A DNA stretch of 64,000 nucleotides from Plectosphaerella cucumerina (lineage: Eukaryota; Ascomycota; Sordariomycetes; Glomerellales; Plectosphaerellaceae): assembly GCA_020746995.1 (NCBI GenBank), contig JAGPXD010000001.1:434001-498000 (forward strand), read 5' to 3'. Each line of letters opens with the position of its first letter. Within the stretch, counting starts at the first letter, position 1. A program made the translations under genes and the position numbers. Below are positions 13,177 through 24,946 of this stretch, one piece after another. The notes under the pieces are model-generated. The model worked only from the letters and a program-made list of their open reading frames with translations, did no database searches and had not been told where the DNA came from.

Positions 13177-14195
13177 TGATTTGAGCTGATTCCTGAACGT
13201 GTTTGCTTCCCACTGCCTTCTTGAAAGCTTTCCTGGTTTAATACCTCTCCAGGGCCCCTGATGGCATCGTCTTCATGTCAATCCCGCCCGTGATGCGGGG
13301 AAGCGGCCACATGACCCCGAAGTAATTCGACATGCAGGGCTTGACATCCCTGCTTGCTCGGCGCCCAACTTGTAAATCGGTCTGCTTTACCTGAAGTATC
13401 GAGGATCTCAGAATGGCGGCAGACTTGCCCAGCATCAAGCTGATTCGTTAGCATTGCCCTGGTATCTCAATGAGATGGGAGATGCCCAGCCACCGGCACT
13501 GTCTCTTCGATGAACGGTCCAAGAAGGACCGCCGCCAACAAGATCAAGAATCCTCCTCTCCGCCGAAGGAGTCTCACGCCGGAAGACTAGCCTCGGGAGG
13601 CTCAACATCTTGTTCAGTACCCATACGGGATCTTGACCTCTGACCCTCGAGGCATAAGCAAAATACCCCAGCAGCATGCTGGGATTCCTCAGGACTTCTG
13701 CTGTTTTTGTTCTGTGTTCTCAGCCTTCCCCCAAGTTTCGAGTTTACGAAACACGACCTTGTTCTCAGGTTGGATCTTTTCCAACGATTCCAAACAAACC
13801 AGCCCTGGAAGTCGTCGTTACAACCAAGTTCCAAGCTTGATTCCGTCCGTTTCAGCAATTCACTGGAAGAAGTGTTCGTTGTCAGTGACTTTGATTCATT
13901 CGCGCCGTACTCGTACACAAAACCGTCCCCGAGTCTTGCTGGCTATCAGCCCCCTTCATGGGAGCGCTGGGGCAAAGACAAGGGAAAGAATGAAGAATGA
14001 AAAAAAAAAAACAGAAAAAAAAAAGGAAAACCCGTTGTCCATCGTCAAGGCCCTTCGGAATCTTGCCAAACTTCCAACCCGGGCCCATCCAACCCTTGGT
14101 ACGATGCTCATCCACCAAAGTCATCCCCAGTGCATCGTCCTGTTCTCCCCTGTCCTCCCCTGGCCTTGCCCATCAGCGGCTTTTGTCTCGAAGGC
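13177..14195. other. Intergenic, no gene recognised
   Basis: Several short frames (for example 13677-13435 and 13918-13574, minus strand) are open but match no family I know and have no joinable exon structure. Adenine tracts lie at 14000-14024. The nitrilase promoter presumably lies at the left end. Confidence 0.45.
14000..14024. repeat. Adenine homopolymer tracts
   Basis: Two A runs (12 and 10 bases) separated by CAG, in non-coding DNA just downstream of the Q-rich gene. On the minus strand they read as T tracts. Confidence 0.8.
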
Positions 14196-16365
14196 CTACT
14201 GGTCAGCCTCCTCGTGCTCATTCTGAGGGTCCTCCAAGTCCTCTTTAGTGGCTTTTTTCTTGCCTTTGGGGTCGGGTTTGGTTGTGGTGGCCTTGCGCTT
14301 TTCAGCAGCGGCCTTCATCTTGTCTTGACCGCCCTTCGTCTGGCTTGGACCGGCCTCAGCACCCTCGGCAGCCTTGGCTGCATCCTCCTTTGCCTTTTGG
14401 CCTTCTTCTCGTCCGCTTTCGAAAGAACATTCGGGTCCGTGGTGAATGGGATGTCAACGGATTCGAACGCCTGCCTCATAAAGGCGAGGTATGGCGAATC
14501 TCGCACCGGGGCAGCCATGCCGGCCTCATCCGCATTCGTGGCAAGCACCTGGGTGCTGGGGCCGCCCGTCTGTTCACCGGCGAGGTAGTATCCGGCCGCG
14601 CCAGAGGCAGCGGCGGCGGGGTAAGGGGCGTAGTATTTGGTGCTGTCGGGCTGAGCAGGCACCTGGAGCTGTTCACCGGGGTTCATGACAGGAGTCGTGT
14701 GGTTGACCGAGAGATGAGCGGGCACGACTGCCGAGGAGTGCGAGGGCGATCCCCGGGGTTCCATGGCGTTGACCATGGCGCTCGTGGGCACGGTGGGAAC
14801 CGGGTGGTTCGCGCCGCGCACGCTGTTCAGGGGTGAAGCAGCGTGAGTCGTCCTCTGCCTCTTGGGAGGAGAGGCCTGGTCCGGCTCGACTCCATCAACC
14901 TCTCCATCAGCATCCTCCTCTTCCACCTCAGCGTCGTCTTGACCCTCCTCAGAATTGTCGCCCGCGGCATCATCGTGCGAGCGCTTGTGCTGCACGTGCT
15001 GTTGTTGGGCTTGGCCAGGGACGCTGGAGTTGACCGATGAAGAAGCCTGGGGCATAGCCATGACTTCTTGACCGTGAGACTGATGCGGCTGGATGTACTG
15101 CTGACCGTATGAGCCCTGCTGGGGGACTTGATAAGGCTGGATCTGAGGCTGTTGACTGTAGAAGTACGCCTGGAGCAACTGCCGATGCTGAGCCTGCTGC
15201 TGGGACCGCTGGTGAGCCAGCTGGTGAGCCAGCTGGTCGGCGTGATGCTGAGCTAGCTGGTCGGCCTGCTGCTGAGCCAGTTGCTGCCGTAGGAACAAGA
15301 CCCGGGAGGCCCTCTGGTAGCCAGACGGTCCACCGTTGCTGGCATTACCGAAACTCTGGCCCAAAGTCCTCTGCTGCAGCGGCGTAGGATAAACGCGCCG
15401 GGCCCCGCGAAGACCAGCAGATGTAGCCCGAGCGACGTTGCTGACCTGGGCGGCCGTCATGACCCGAGCAGGCGTGCCCGGGACATGGGCGATGCCCGTG
15501 TGGCCGTGGGGGCTCGTGGCGAGAACTTGGGGGTTGGCGGCAGAAGAATGAGGGCCGAGATCGGATGCCTGTGAGCTTCCGGCGATGGGGGGAGCTGAGC
15601 CTGCGTCCTAAGCAGCCCTTGCAGCCCCTGCCATCACCGTGATGGAGTCTCCCGGGATGGGACTCCTTCGGCGGGTAGAAGAATTCTTGATCTTCTTTGC
15701 GGCGGCGCTCGCGATGGCAGCGCTCTTCGTGTGTTGGAGGCGGTCGGCCATTTGAACGTCGCCGTCGTTGAGAGCGGCGCTGGGGATATGGGGGCGCGAT
15801 TGAAGATTGCCCGCCGCCCAAGACTGTTGCTGGGAGATCTGGCGAGGATCGATGTTGTCGACCTGGTTGACCTGATCAGCCAGGAAGGCATCAGTGTCCT
15901 CGTAGAGCGGAAAGGGCTCAAAAGGATGACCAGGGGAGGCGTTGCCGGCCTGCTGGAAGGCCAATGTTAGCGGCCGAAAATAAATTACATCTCCCTGCTC
16001 CAGGAGATCATCTTCAATATTCCCTATGGCGTGTGAAGCTTACCCGGTTGTTGACGTTGACGGGATTGACCTGGGCATCGACAGTTGTGCGCATCCAGTC
16101 CGCGTCCTGAGGGCGTGTCAGTGGACCAATCTTGAAAAGTGGAGGACAAAGTAATGCTTACGAAGAGAGTGCTCTCCGAGCAGAAGTCGGACTCGGAGCC
16201 ACCGAGGCCCATTGCGTCCTCGAAGGTCGTCGACGGCTGGCCGTCGCCCATGTAGCTGTCAAGCGGGTCGGGATTTTGGAGGCCCTGACCCTGGGAAGGG
16301 GAGTTCGAAGGACCAGGAGCCCACCGCTCCTCGACCATATTCTCTTCAAGGGTCTCTGCAAACAT
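14196..16365 (-). CDS. Q-rich hypothetical protein; frame disrupted
   Basis: I do not recognise this gene. Proposed exons are 16365-16162, 16106-16044, 15952-15638 and 15568-14196. The first two introns have clean consensus (GTAAGC donors). The third (15637-15569, 69 nt, GTGATG...CACAG, phase 0) is proposed because an in-frame TAG at 15610-15608 would otherwise stop a frame that continues open on both sides. The protein is about 720 residues: an acidic N-terminus, a basic KKIK patch, a Gln/His-rich middle with imperfect LAHQ repeats (near 15190-15290), an acidic DAEVEEEDADGE stretch followed by PPKRQR (NLS-like), and a Lys/Glu-rich tail. At 14398-14395 the frame shifts: the sensible tail (AKEDAAKAAEGA..., ending EEADQ) is in the next frame, consistent with one A missing from a homopolymer. 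It could be a sequencing error, a recent mutation or a pseudogene. It is probably nuclear. Confidence 0.55.
15190..15290 (-). repeat. Imperfect Gln/His-coding repeat
   Basis: Tandem imperfect units of about 24 bp built on CTGGTGAGCCAG / CTGGTCGGC (plus-strand reading) encode alternating LAHQ and QQADQ segments in the Q-rich protein. Such tracts change length easily. Confidence 0.6.
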
Positions 16366-19300
16366 CGTCTTGACGAGATATTGTTGATGACGCGTTCTGC
16401 ACCGTTGTCAGAGGATCTTCGTTGTTGTCACCGGGCTCGGCTGGGCCGGGAATATCGTTCTAGGACGCCAGAGTTAGAAGATGAGCAATGGATAAGAGGA
16501 AGAAGATGTGTTGATGACAGAAGGCGGGCGAACTTGTTGAGGAGTGAGGGGCTTTGAAGGCACGCAGGAGGAGGGCTAGAGGTACTGAAGCGAGCCAAGC
16601 CTTGAGCTGCTTCGCTGAGGCGCCGCGTGAGATGCGATAGGCAGTTTGATGCGTCCAGTGAAGCTCAGAGTGCTTTGAATGGGTGTGGGTGACTGAGAGC
16701 GCGCTGAACGAGTTTCTCGAGGATACAAAAGCGAATGGAGGGTGAAGCTGCGCAACAATCGCGCTGCTTGATGATGGGAATAGTTACTTACCACTCACTG
16801 CTGGTGGTTGTTGATCGAATTATCAAGGCGAAGTGTGGCTTGATGGTTGTTGAGAGGAAAAGGACGATGAGGAGAGGGAGAGAGGGAGGGTAAATAAACC
16901 AAGAGATGGAGGGAGGGCTCAGGCTTTGGCAACCGGTTGTCGGCCGGGGGGTTGGTCATGGTGGGGGTAGCCGGGTGCTGCACACAGCGCGCAGGCGGGT
17001 TAAATCTTGCTCGAGTCCGCGTAATTGGCCGAACTCACGCCACAATGGCTATTTAATGGAAGGAAGCTCTATTATTACGCGTGTAAGTAGTGTTATCTAG
17101 AGGCTTAAGGGAGCAGGAGCTTGTTTGCTTTCCTATCTGGGTCGAGTCCGCCGGTCCGCAGCGGGTCCGCACTTCTTGTTGTGAGGCAGGTGACGAGGGT
17201 ATTATCCGCAACGAGACGAGGAAAGAGGCTCAGATCCGCGCAGCTTTGTTTGCAGGCGGACCGGGGCGCAAGTAATCCGTAAGCCGGAGCGCGAGTGAAT
17301 TGGAAGCCATCGGGAAGTGAGCTTACGGCGCAGCTCAGCCAGCTCATCTGCATCAAGCCGAAATGTCGATTCCAGCCATCACGGGCGCTTCAATGGCTGA
17401 AGAATTGATGATTGAGTAATGTTTTCTTCGGTGGATGGTGGTTGTCTCCTACAAAGGTGCTGCTACTAGCGACGTGACATGTTTTTCCTCTTACCAGGCA
17501 GAATGGCTGTTCAGGACAGTGTCCTGGACAGCCCGACAGCCGAAGCCCGAGGCCAAGCCAGACGTAGCTCGCGCTTCGTAAGTTTCACGGACTAAGGATG
17601 GTCTGGGAGTAGACATCTACGCACTAATCCAGAAAGCTACTAAAGATCCTGTTAATTCACTTGGGTATCCGGAGCTTCTTTCGTGACGCGAGTCGGCGAC
17701 TGCGGAGCGACCCTCCCATCGAGTCACCCGTTTTTCTATGCCTCGGACTGAAGAAGTCTCTTGAAGTCAGCACGCAAAAAGCATCATGGTCTTCAAGCGA
17801 TGTGACATGCGAAATGCGGCATGGTCGTCGCGAGCGAGTGGGATGTCCTGGTCTGTGTTTTTGGTGTTGTGAAAAACGCCTTCCTCGCTGCATCGCGAGA
17901 CGCGTCACTTTGCGACAGCAGAGCCTCGTGCATCATGAATTAGATGGTGTTCCATTCGTTTTACTTCATCTCGTCCCGATATCCTGTCCGACTCCTGTAC
18001 TCATCTGTCCGTGTGCGCTCCTTTGCCATCGTGTTGTTTTCAATGGCTTTGTTCAATGACTCGCGACACGCGCCATTTCTCGCCAGAAAGGCACGCATCT
18101 GAGTTGGAATCGGTTGACAAGGCACCATTGTTCTCTTTCTGTCCGTTTTTCTCGACCGAAATTGTGTCTGGCTCTTGTCTTTCGCTTCTTGTGTCCGGGT
18201 GTCGACCAAGCTTGCCGGCGCCTTTCTCATGACGCCATCACTCATGACGTCGTATACTGCCACAAGATGTTGTATCTCGGCGTCCAAGGTCACAGCGACA
18301 GGATTTTTTTCTGTATCTGGTCGAAAGCCATCATGTTGCGGTCGAGTATGTTGTCGGCCGCGTTCGAGCGAAGTGTGTCGTCGAAAGGACCGCCCGCCAC
18401 ACCTCAGCCACCCCCTCCACGATAAGATAAGCACCCTGGCAAACGCCAAGTCCACGCCCCCTCCATCACGCAGACGATAGCCGTCCACAACATCCACATC
18501 CCGCCCTCACCGCCAGAATGTGTCATCCGGGCATCCCATCCGAACGGCCTACCGAGGCCATCTCCAGGCTGCTGTCGGCCTCGACCGCGCCAGCACCGCG
18601 ATGATTCCCTCGCCGAAGCAGTGGCTCAACCCGAGGCCACCTCGACAGTCTCACAACATGGACTCCTCCTCTCCCCCCTCCAAGACGCGACACTGAGGTG
18701 TGCCACGGGACTCGCCCTCTGCCGAGGACTGCGTCGCATCCCACCTGAAGTGTGTGTCGTCGTGTCTGCATGTCCGAGACAGGAAGCCACACCCACCCCT
18801 TCGGCTCCGCGCCCATCTTGGTGAAGATGTCAGGCCTCGAGTTCAACTCACAGCTTCACAGGCCCATCCCTGCGAGACAATGTCGACACAAGGCCGGTAA
18901 CAACGCCAGACTCCCGCCCCGCGGTCCCTTCGTACGTCAGTAGTGGAGAGCCGGAGGCACCAGCGCGGCGGCGCCTGGGCGCGGCAAAGCAAGCGATCGC
19001 TGTCCGGGGCTGACGAGATCCACCCCCGATATCTAGGCTTCCCTGCCTCAACCCGGAAGCCTAGGAGGATCAGTGGCGATAGTCTCGTCAGTGTTTTATT
19101 CAGGAAATATGTCGTCGGATGGGTGCGACGCGCAAGAGGTGGGTTGCCGACACGAGTCAGGCGGACTCGGATCCCGCTGCGAGCAGGACAAGCAAACAAT
19201 GGCGATTGTCTCGAGGCGAGGCCAAAGCCGGGGTGGGTGTGTGAGACATGCATCCATCACGGGCCATCACGCGGCACCCCAGACCTCATCTTGAGAGTTT

Positions 19301-19618
19301 GCGCGGTCAATATCGCAGAGACAGGAGGGAACGTCTTTGAGTCAGAATACCATCACATTGGAGAGAAGCTTGCAAAGAGGAGTGTGTGTCCCAGATCAAT
19401 CGCCTTGCGATTCTTGTTTGAGCCTATCTATCCCGTTTCCTCCAGTGGTATCTCCCAAGTCCGTTTACATCTCCTCCCAAGCGCCCAGAGCCATTTCCCC
19501 TCTGTCGCATCAGAAATAGCAGGCCAAAATCAAATCGCTGCTAGTAACACATGTTTTCGCTCGACGCCCGCTGATGAATACACGCTCGCTCGCTCACTCA
19601 TCCTCATCTCGGTGATGT
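16366..19618. other. Gene-poor stretch, 3.2 kb
   Basis: The promoter and 5' UTR of the Q-rich gene lie at the left end. A CTGAC...GTGCAG intron-like 3' end near 16400 suggests a UTR intron. The remaining open frames (e.g. 17661-18059 plus, 18497-17961 minus) show no recognisable domain or splice pattern. Nothing else was identified. Confidence 0.45.
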
Positions 19619-21142
19619 TCACTCCCAAACGTATACACCGTTCTCATAGACGGCCCGACCGCGTCGCGCGCCAGGGCCGACGCTCGCCCGGCGACGGGGC
19701 ATCATGCGCTCCTCGAGGCGACGCTTCTGCGCCTCCTCCTCGAGAGTCATGCCCGTGCCGCGGCGGCGGATGGACGGCGCGGGGCCAATGTTCATGTTGC
19801 GGATAGACTCGCGTAGGTCGCGGTCGCGCTGCTCGGCGGCGACGTCTGTTGCCGTGCGCGACATGCCGGGGATGGGCACCGCGGCGCGCGCGTCGATGCT
19901 GCTGTTGAGCTGGGCGATGCGCTCGGCCTTGCGGAGGTCGCGGTCGAGGCGGTCGTCGCCTGAAGGGGCGGCGGCGGCTGCAGCGGCCTGCTGGTCGCGA
20001 CGCCTGCGCTCACGGCGGCGAGCTGCGTCGTCCTGCTCGGGGAAGAGGACGAAGTCTGTGGTCTCGCGGCGCACTGGTAGGGGGCGGCGAGATGATGAGG
20101 GAGGGTAGCGGCGGTCATCGTCCGAGGCGGAGTAGGAGTTGCGAGACTCGTTGGAGCCGGCGCGCCTGTGACCGCCTGAGGAGGGCGTTGAGGGGCCGGC
20201 GGCGTCGAAGCGGACGTGGCGGGTGCTGGGGCGCTCGTCGACGATGACGGGACGCAGAAGGGTATCGCGCCGGCCAGGGCGGGCGTAGTGCTCTGCCGCC
20301 ATGGTGAAGCCTGTTCGCGGGGAGGAGGGCGCGGTATAGGGCATGGCGAAGGCCTGGGGCGGCGTCCGCGGGGTAGGCGGGTTGTCGACGATGAGGATGC
20401 GCTCCTTGCGGCCGGAGGAGCGGTGGTTGATGTTGATGACCTTTGCGCCTGACGGGTCTGTTGTCGACGTTGTGTGGTATGTGGTGTAGCGGTCGCCGCG
20501 GCGGGCTGCTGCTGCCGAGGAGGGGGAGCCGGAGTTGTTCGAGTTACCGGAGCGTCGAGAGTGGTCGGACTCGCCGCCGCTGGCGGAGTAGTAGGCCAGC
20601 GGCGTCGTGGGCCGGGGCGAGGCGGCGGGCGTCATGCGAGGCGTGGGAGGGAAGCGGGCGTCGACGGCGGGAGCGTAGTAGGTCTTGGGGTAGGAGAAGA
20701 CGCGAGGCTGGGCGCACTGGTAGCCGCGGGGGGCCTTGTCGCAGCGGGTGATGCTGCGGGACTCCTCTTCGCGGCCGTCGGGGAAGACGACGGTGTGGAC
20801 GTCCTCGGTACACATTTTGGCGGCTTCGTCGTCAGAGACGAGAGAGCTGGCTGTGGTGTAGGAGGAGGTGTCGATGCTGCGCTCGTCTAGGAGGCGGCGG
20901 GCACGGGGGTCGTGGTAGTAGCGGCGTTCGCCTCTGGGGCTGGAATGCTGCTGCTGGGTGGTCGCGGGGTGACGGATGTAGGAGGTGGTGCGGTGGTCTC
21001 GGGTGGCTGGATCTCTTCGTGCGTTGACGAACTCGTTGATGATGGCCACGCGGGGAGTGTTCAGTGTTGCGGGTCGAACGTCTGCTGGACGTCCGGCTTT
21101 GTTGTGGTGGTGATGAAGGTGAGGAGCAGTGAGGTTGTCCAA
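19619..21142 (-). CDS. Hypothetical disordered Arg/Ser-rich protein, 507 aa
   Basis: Single-exon frame of 507 residues with no domain that I recognise. The sequence is dominated by Ser, Arg, Pro and Asp. It has a His cluster near the N-terminus, a conserved-looking block around residues 78-120 (DPRARRLLDERS, then a DEEA/CTEDVHTVVFPDGREEE segment), a QQ/Ala-rich stretch near 390, a charged helix rich in RDRDLRESIRNMNIGP near 450, and a C-terminus ending ENGVYVWE. Block-wise conservation with disordered linkers suggests a scaffold or regulatory protein, but that is inference. Strong codon bias and uninterrupted length support a real gene. The start is the first in-frame Met; an internal start is possible. 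Confidence 0.7.
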   Translation of the reverse strand: MDNLTAPHLHHHHNKAGRPADVRPATLNTPRVAIINEFVNARRDPATRDHRTTSYIRHPATTQQQHSSPRGERRYYHDPRARRLLDERSIDTSSYTTASSLVSDDEAAKMCTEDVHTVVFPDGREEESRSITRCDKAPRGYQCAQPRVFSYPKTYYAPAVDARFPPTPRMTPAASPRPTTPLAYYSASGGESDHSRRSGNSNNSGSPSSAAAARRGDRYTTYHTTSTTDPSGAKVININHRSSGRKERILIVDNPPTPRTPPQAFAMPYTAPSSPRTGFTMAAEHYARPGRRDTLLRPVIVDERPSTRHVRFDAAGPSTPSSGGHRRAGSNESRNSYSASDDDRRYPPSSSRRPLPVRRETTDFVLFPEQDDAARRRERRRRDQQAAAAAAAPSGDDRLDRDLRKAERIAQLNSSIDARAAVPIPGMSRTATDVAAEQRDRDLRESIRNMNIGPAPSIRRRGTGMTLEEEAQKRRLEERMMPRRRASVGPGARRGRAVYENGVYVWE

Positions 21143-24100
21143 CTTGAAAGGTCGCGGGGGGTGGACTGGCTTAAGTAGACCCGAGGAGGAGAGGGCCTGC
21201 TGAAGTGGAAGAAGGCTTGTACGATGTAGGTGCTGCGTGTGAGTGAGTGGCTAGGAACGGACCAAGAGTTCGAGGTTGAGGTCGGAGGGGTCCTTAAGAA
21301 AGATTTCACGATGGGGGCATGTCCGGCCAGCTGCGTCTGGTCTAGTGCCCGCTGGGCCCCAGGATGGACGGGGGAGGAAGTGAGCAGGGGACCAGGGGCT
21401 TGGGGCCTGCGGCCTGCAACTGAGGACTGGGGAGGGTGTGTGGGAGTGTGGGAGTGGGTGCGTGTGGGTGGCAGAGAAGTGGTCACGACGCCGGATGGGG
21501 ATGCTAGCAGGGGTCGCCGTTGGCCTGTCTGACGAGGCGCTGTCCCGCATCCCAGTCGATTGGCCGCCTTCGCCGCACTTGAATGATGGTGTTTCTGCGC
21601 AGACAGAGGGAGGGAGGGAGGGCGTGGACATCTTGGGAGGAGGAGGAATCAGGGGGTATCCCTAGCCTTCACCATGGGACATTTGGTGTGCTGCACCGCC
21701 TCACGAAGGGCTGAGCAGGACTTTTGGGGTGTCAGCCCAGAGACCCTATCACGCCCTTCCTCTGGATTCATCGCTGGTCATTCGTCGACAGTGGCTGTCG
21801 TGGGTTTTTCGCTGGCCCCAGCGCAGTGAGTCCTCACGGCGAGGCCAATCTGGGATCGTCCTCCCTCCGGACCTGCAGGACTCTGCATGCGCGACACAGA
21901 ACAGGCAAAGGACTTGCTGAGAAATTCCTTGGATGTCGGTCTTTTGAGAAGGCCAAACCAAGGAGGCGAATGACCAACGCGGCTGTTCGTCTCATGAAGC
22001 GCGATGACAAGTGACCTCGTGCTGAAAAGTGTACGAATACTGAGCAGTGCTCCCAAATAGGGCCTCGCCTCCCCCTGGCCGCTAATCTCCAGGCCACACC
22101 CAAAATACCCGGCCCTGGCTGTAAAAATAGGTTTCGCCTCCAGCCTTACAGAAGAGGACCTTGCTGCCAATGTCCACTGCCCGTTCTGGACAGTGCTTGA
22201 AACGAGTGAGAGGCCTGCGTCTGGGACCCGACAGCGCTTGTCGAAACCTTGCACCACCCTCGCACAGCAAGAGAGGCCTTTTTCTGCATCTGTCTGTCTC
22301 TCTTTTTCCCGTCTGTACATACATCCCAGCTGTCACCCCACACCCGTCCCGTCCGACCCAAAGTGTCCGTCCACTTTGTGTGACCCCTTTGCCACCACGC
22401 CCCCGGGACTCGGCACCCCTGGGTCCCCAGCAGCAGGCCCTATACTAGGCAGAATAGGCGCGCCCTAGTTCTGACGGCCGCCGTGGTCACGGGGAGTACA
22501 GGCGTCAGAATGCGATGACGGAGGGTTTCTACACTTTGTGTTCCCAGCTATTCGACCTAGAGTCACGAGTCTTGACGGTGCCGGAACCTCCCGGTAGATC
22601 AGAGTTTCCTGTTTTCTCGGTGTCGTGTCTGTAGCAGCGGACTATCGCCAGTGAAGGAAAGGCCAGAATTCATTCACTGAAGACACGGCATTGACTCATC
22701 CTCACAATGTTTTGTCCTGTCCTGTCCTCTCGGCCGCGTTCCAATGCGCCAGCCCGCGATTTCCGATGAGCTGCATTAGTCTCGCAGGAGGCCAATGTAA
22801 TGTCGGACGACGCGAACGCTTGCACTTTGCCAGACGTGGTCTTGCCTCGAGCTTGGACTCTAGTGGTGCAACCGCAGACATTGGTAGAGATGAGCTCCTC
22901 TCGCTCCCTTTCCAGGGGCCATCACAGAGAGTGCCGGGGATTCTACAGTTCAGTGCCTCCACTGCTGCCGCTGGCTTCAGCGTCTGCAGTGCCGTCTTGG
23001 CCGGCTTCAATCGACCCGCCTCCCTGAATCCTCCGGGGAGGCCGCTGCTCTCTTACCCCGTCGTGACGCAGTACCGCACCCTCGACGGCCGGCTCTGCAA
23101 GGGCGCCCTCTGGCGAAGCGTCCATTCGCTGCCGCCGTGACCCTCTGATCGGGCCCGGTCCCGCGCCCTCTTGGCTGCGCCCTCTGCTCATGCCGCTTTC
23201 GGCCTCGGTCACCATCACTCGCAGCACCACCATGACGTGCGCCGCCGGCACCCGCTGCAAGCCATCCCATCCACGGTTCGATGTCTCTCCCACCTGTCCC
23301 GATAGCTTGGCAACGGTGCCATTGACGAGTCCCCTTTGTCCAGACACCACGAGCGCAACGTATCCTTCGCTGGCGGCGAGCTAGCAACAGGCACCACGCC
23401 ATCCTTCACAAGGCAGAACCGATACACTGGAGAAGACAGCCACTGACGATGGCCCGGTGCCTGGTGCCAGGCAAACACGAGGGGCCAGAAGTCAATTGGT
23501 GATCACGCGGCGCCCATTGGTTTGTCGCGCCCGTCATTCAGTCGCCGCGCGGTGTGGGAAGCACATCCATGTCCCCCATCGCCAGCTTCAAGTTCAGCTC
23601 ACTCCAGGCTGGACACTTCTTGGGCCAGGCACTGACATTACAAAGCCGTCAATGTCTAGGTAGACACACAAAGTACACTTCCATTGTCGTAGGACTCGCT
23701 CGCCGCCGAGTCTCGGTACCTGGTCCAGACCGGACCGGACCCCAAAGAACGCGCACTCGACAACCACCACGTCCATCCTCCTCGCCGAAGCCCACTGTCA
23801 CACGCGCAATGCGCCTTCTTGGAGAAGAAGTGAAACGATCCTTCCCGGGTGCGAGGGGGGCACTGCAGAGACCGAGGCTGCGATCGAGCATTTTCCCTTT
23901 GCAGAAAGACACACGCCCCTCCCTGGCCGAAAGAAATCTGTGGCGCGGCCCCCAATATTTGGGGGCCAGAAAAGCCCCATCAGGTTATTGCAAGCAGATT
24001 GTGATGGATGGCAATGGCAGCGGAAAGTCCTGGGCTGCCTCTCACCTGCCTCTGTGAATCTACCATGTAGCAGGAATGGCATCCCAGCATCCGATGATCG

Positions 24101-24946
24101 AGACGGATGGACGTGTCGCGAAGTTTCTTCTGTTTTCGTCGTTCAGACCTTGACATCTGCCTCGTGTCCAACCTTGCCCTAGCTGGAGCCAGGGGACGAA
24201 CGGCTGAAGCACCTGGCGGTAGCGGCGGCACAACCCTGGCCGACTCCCAAGATTGCCCTCTCCTCAGAGCTGTCACCGGCCACCTCTACCCTGCCAGCCT
24301 CGACAAACGGCACCTCTGCCGAGCATCACCTTTCGCCCATTCCGATGGAATCCCCGGCGAGGCTGCGAATGCACAATGACGCTCTTCACGAGGCCCAGAC
24401 CACGAGACACCCAGAGTGCAGTGCAGTACAAGCACCCGGCGCGGTGCACTGCCTCGCGGGAGATGCTCCAGCACGGACTGAGGGCCAAGACGAAAGGGCC
24501 AGGGGTTCGTCCGTAGGGCTTACATGGGACAGGGGAGCGGGTGGAGGGGCTTCTGCTGCGCGCCACACACCACCCACACACACCACCCACACACGCTACA
24601 AGCGCTGCGGCGGAGCGGAGGAAGAGGGAGAGGCGCGGTGCCGCCGGCGGGAAGCACTGCCTCACTCGGGAGGCCGCTTGGATGGGGTAGCTGTGCCGGT
24701 GCTCCGTCACGGGTCCGGCACGGGGGACGGGACGGGATGGATGGGTCTCAGTCGGGGCCGGTGTTGGTAGAGATCTGTGCTATTGAAGGGGTCATGGTGA
24801 AGCCGCCGGTCGCGTTCGAAGGGACGTGAGAGCTGTTGAGCATGGCGAGCAGCCCATGTCACTGTCTGTCCAACCCTGACGCTATTCGCAATCAACAAGC
24901 AAGCAATAATGTCTCCATTGCAGTTCAATGATCACCTCGAAAAGGC
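21143..24946. other. Gene-poor stretch, 3.8 kb
   Basis: This is the longest non-genic interval of the window. It contains the promoter of the 507-aa gene at its left end, a G-rich GGGA repeat around 21606-21624 and a CA/CCACA-rich tract at 24561-24596. Open frames on both strands are short, overlapping and compositionally unlike the neighbouring genes. No RNA gene, transposon terminus or domain was found. Confidence 0.5.
24561..24596. repeat. CA-rich simple repeat (CCACACA/CACC)
   Basis: Alternating CACA and CACCCA units over about 36 bp in non-coding DNA. Confidence 0.75.

Noticed and set aside
13435..13918. Minus-strand frames that could be a gene remnant next to the nitrilase
   Set aside because: The pieces lie in different frames, could not be joined by consensus introns and resemble no family known to me.
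17961..18497. 178-codon minus-strand frame
   Set aside because: No domain and an unusual composition; not supported by neighbouring exons.
24561..24596. CA-rich repeat considered as a telomere-like or CRISPR-like array
   Set aside because: Units are short and irregular with no spacers; it is a simple-sequence repeat.
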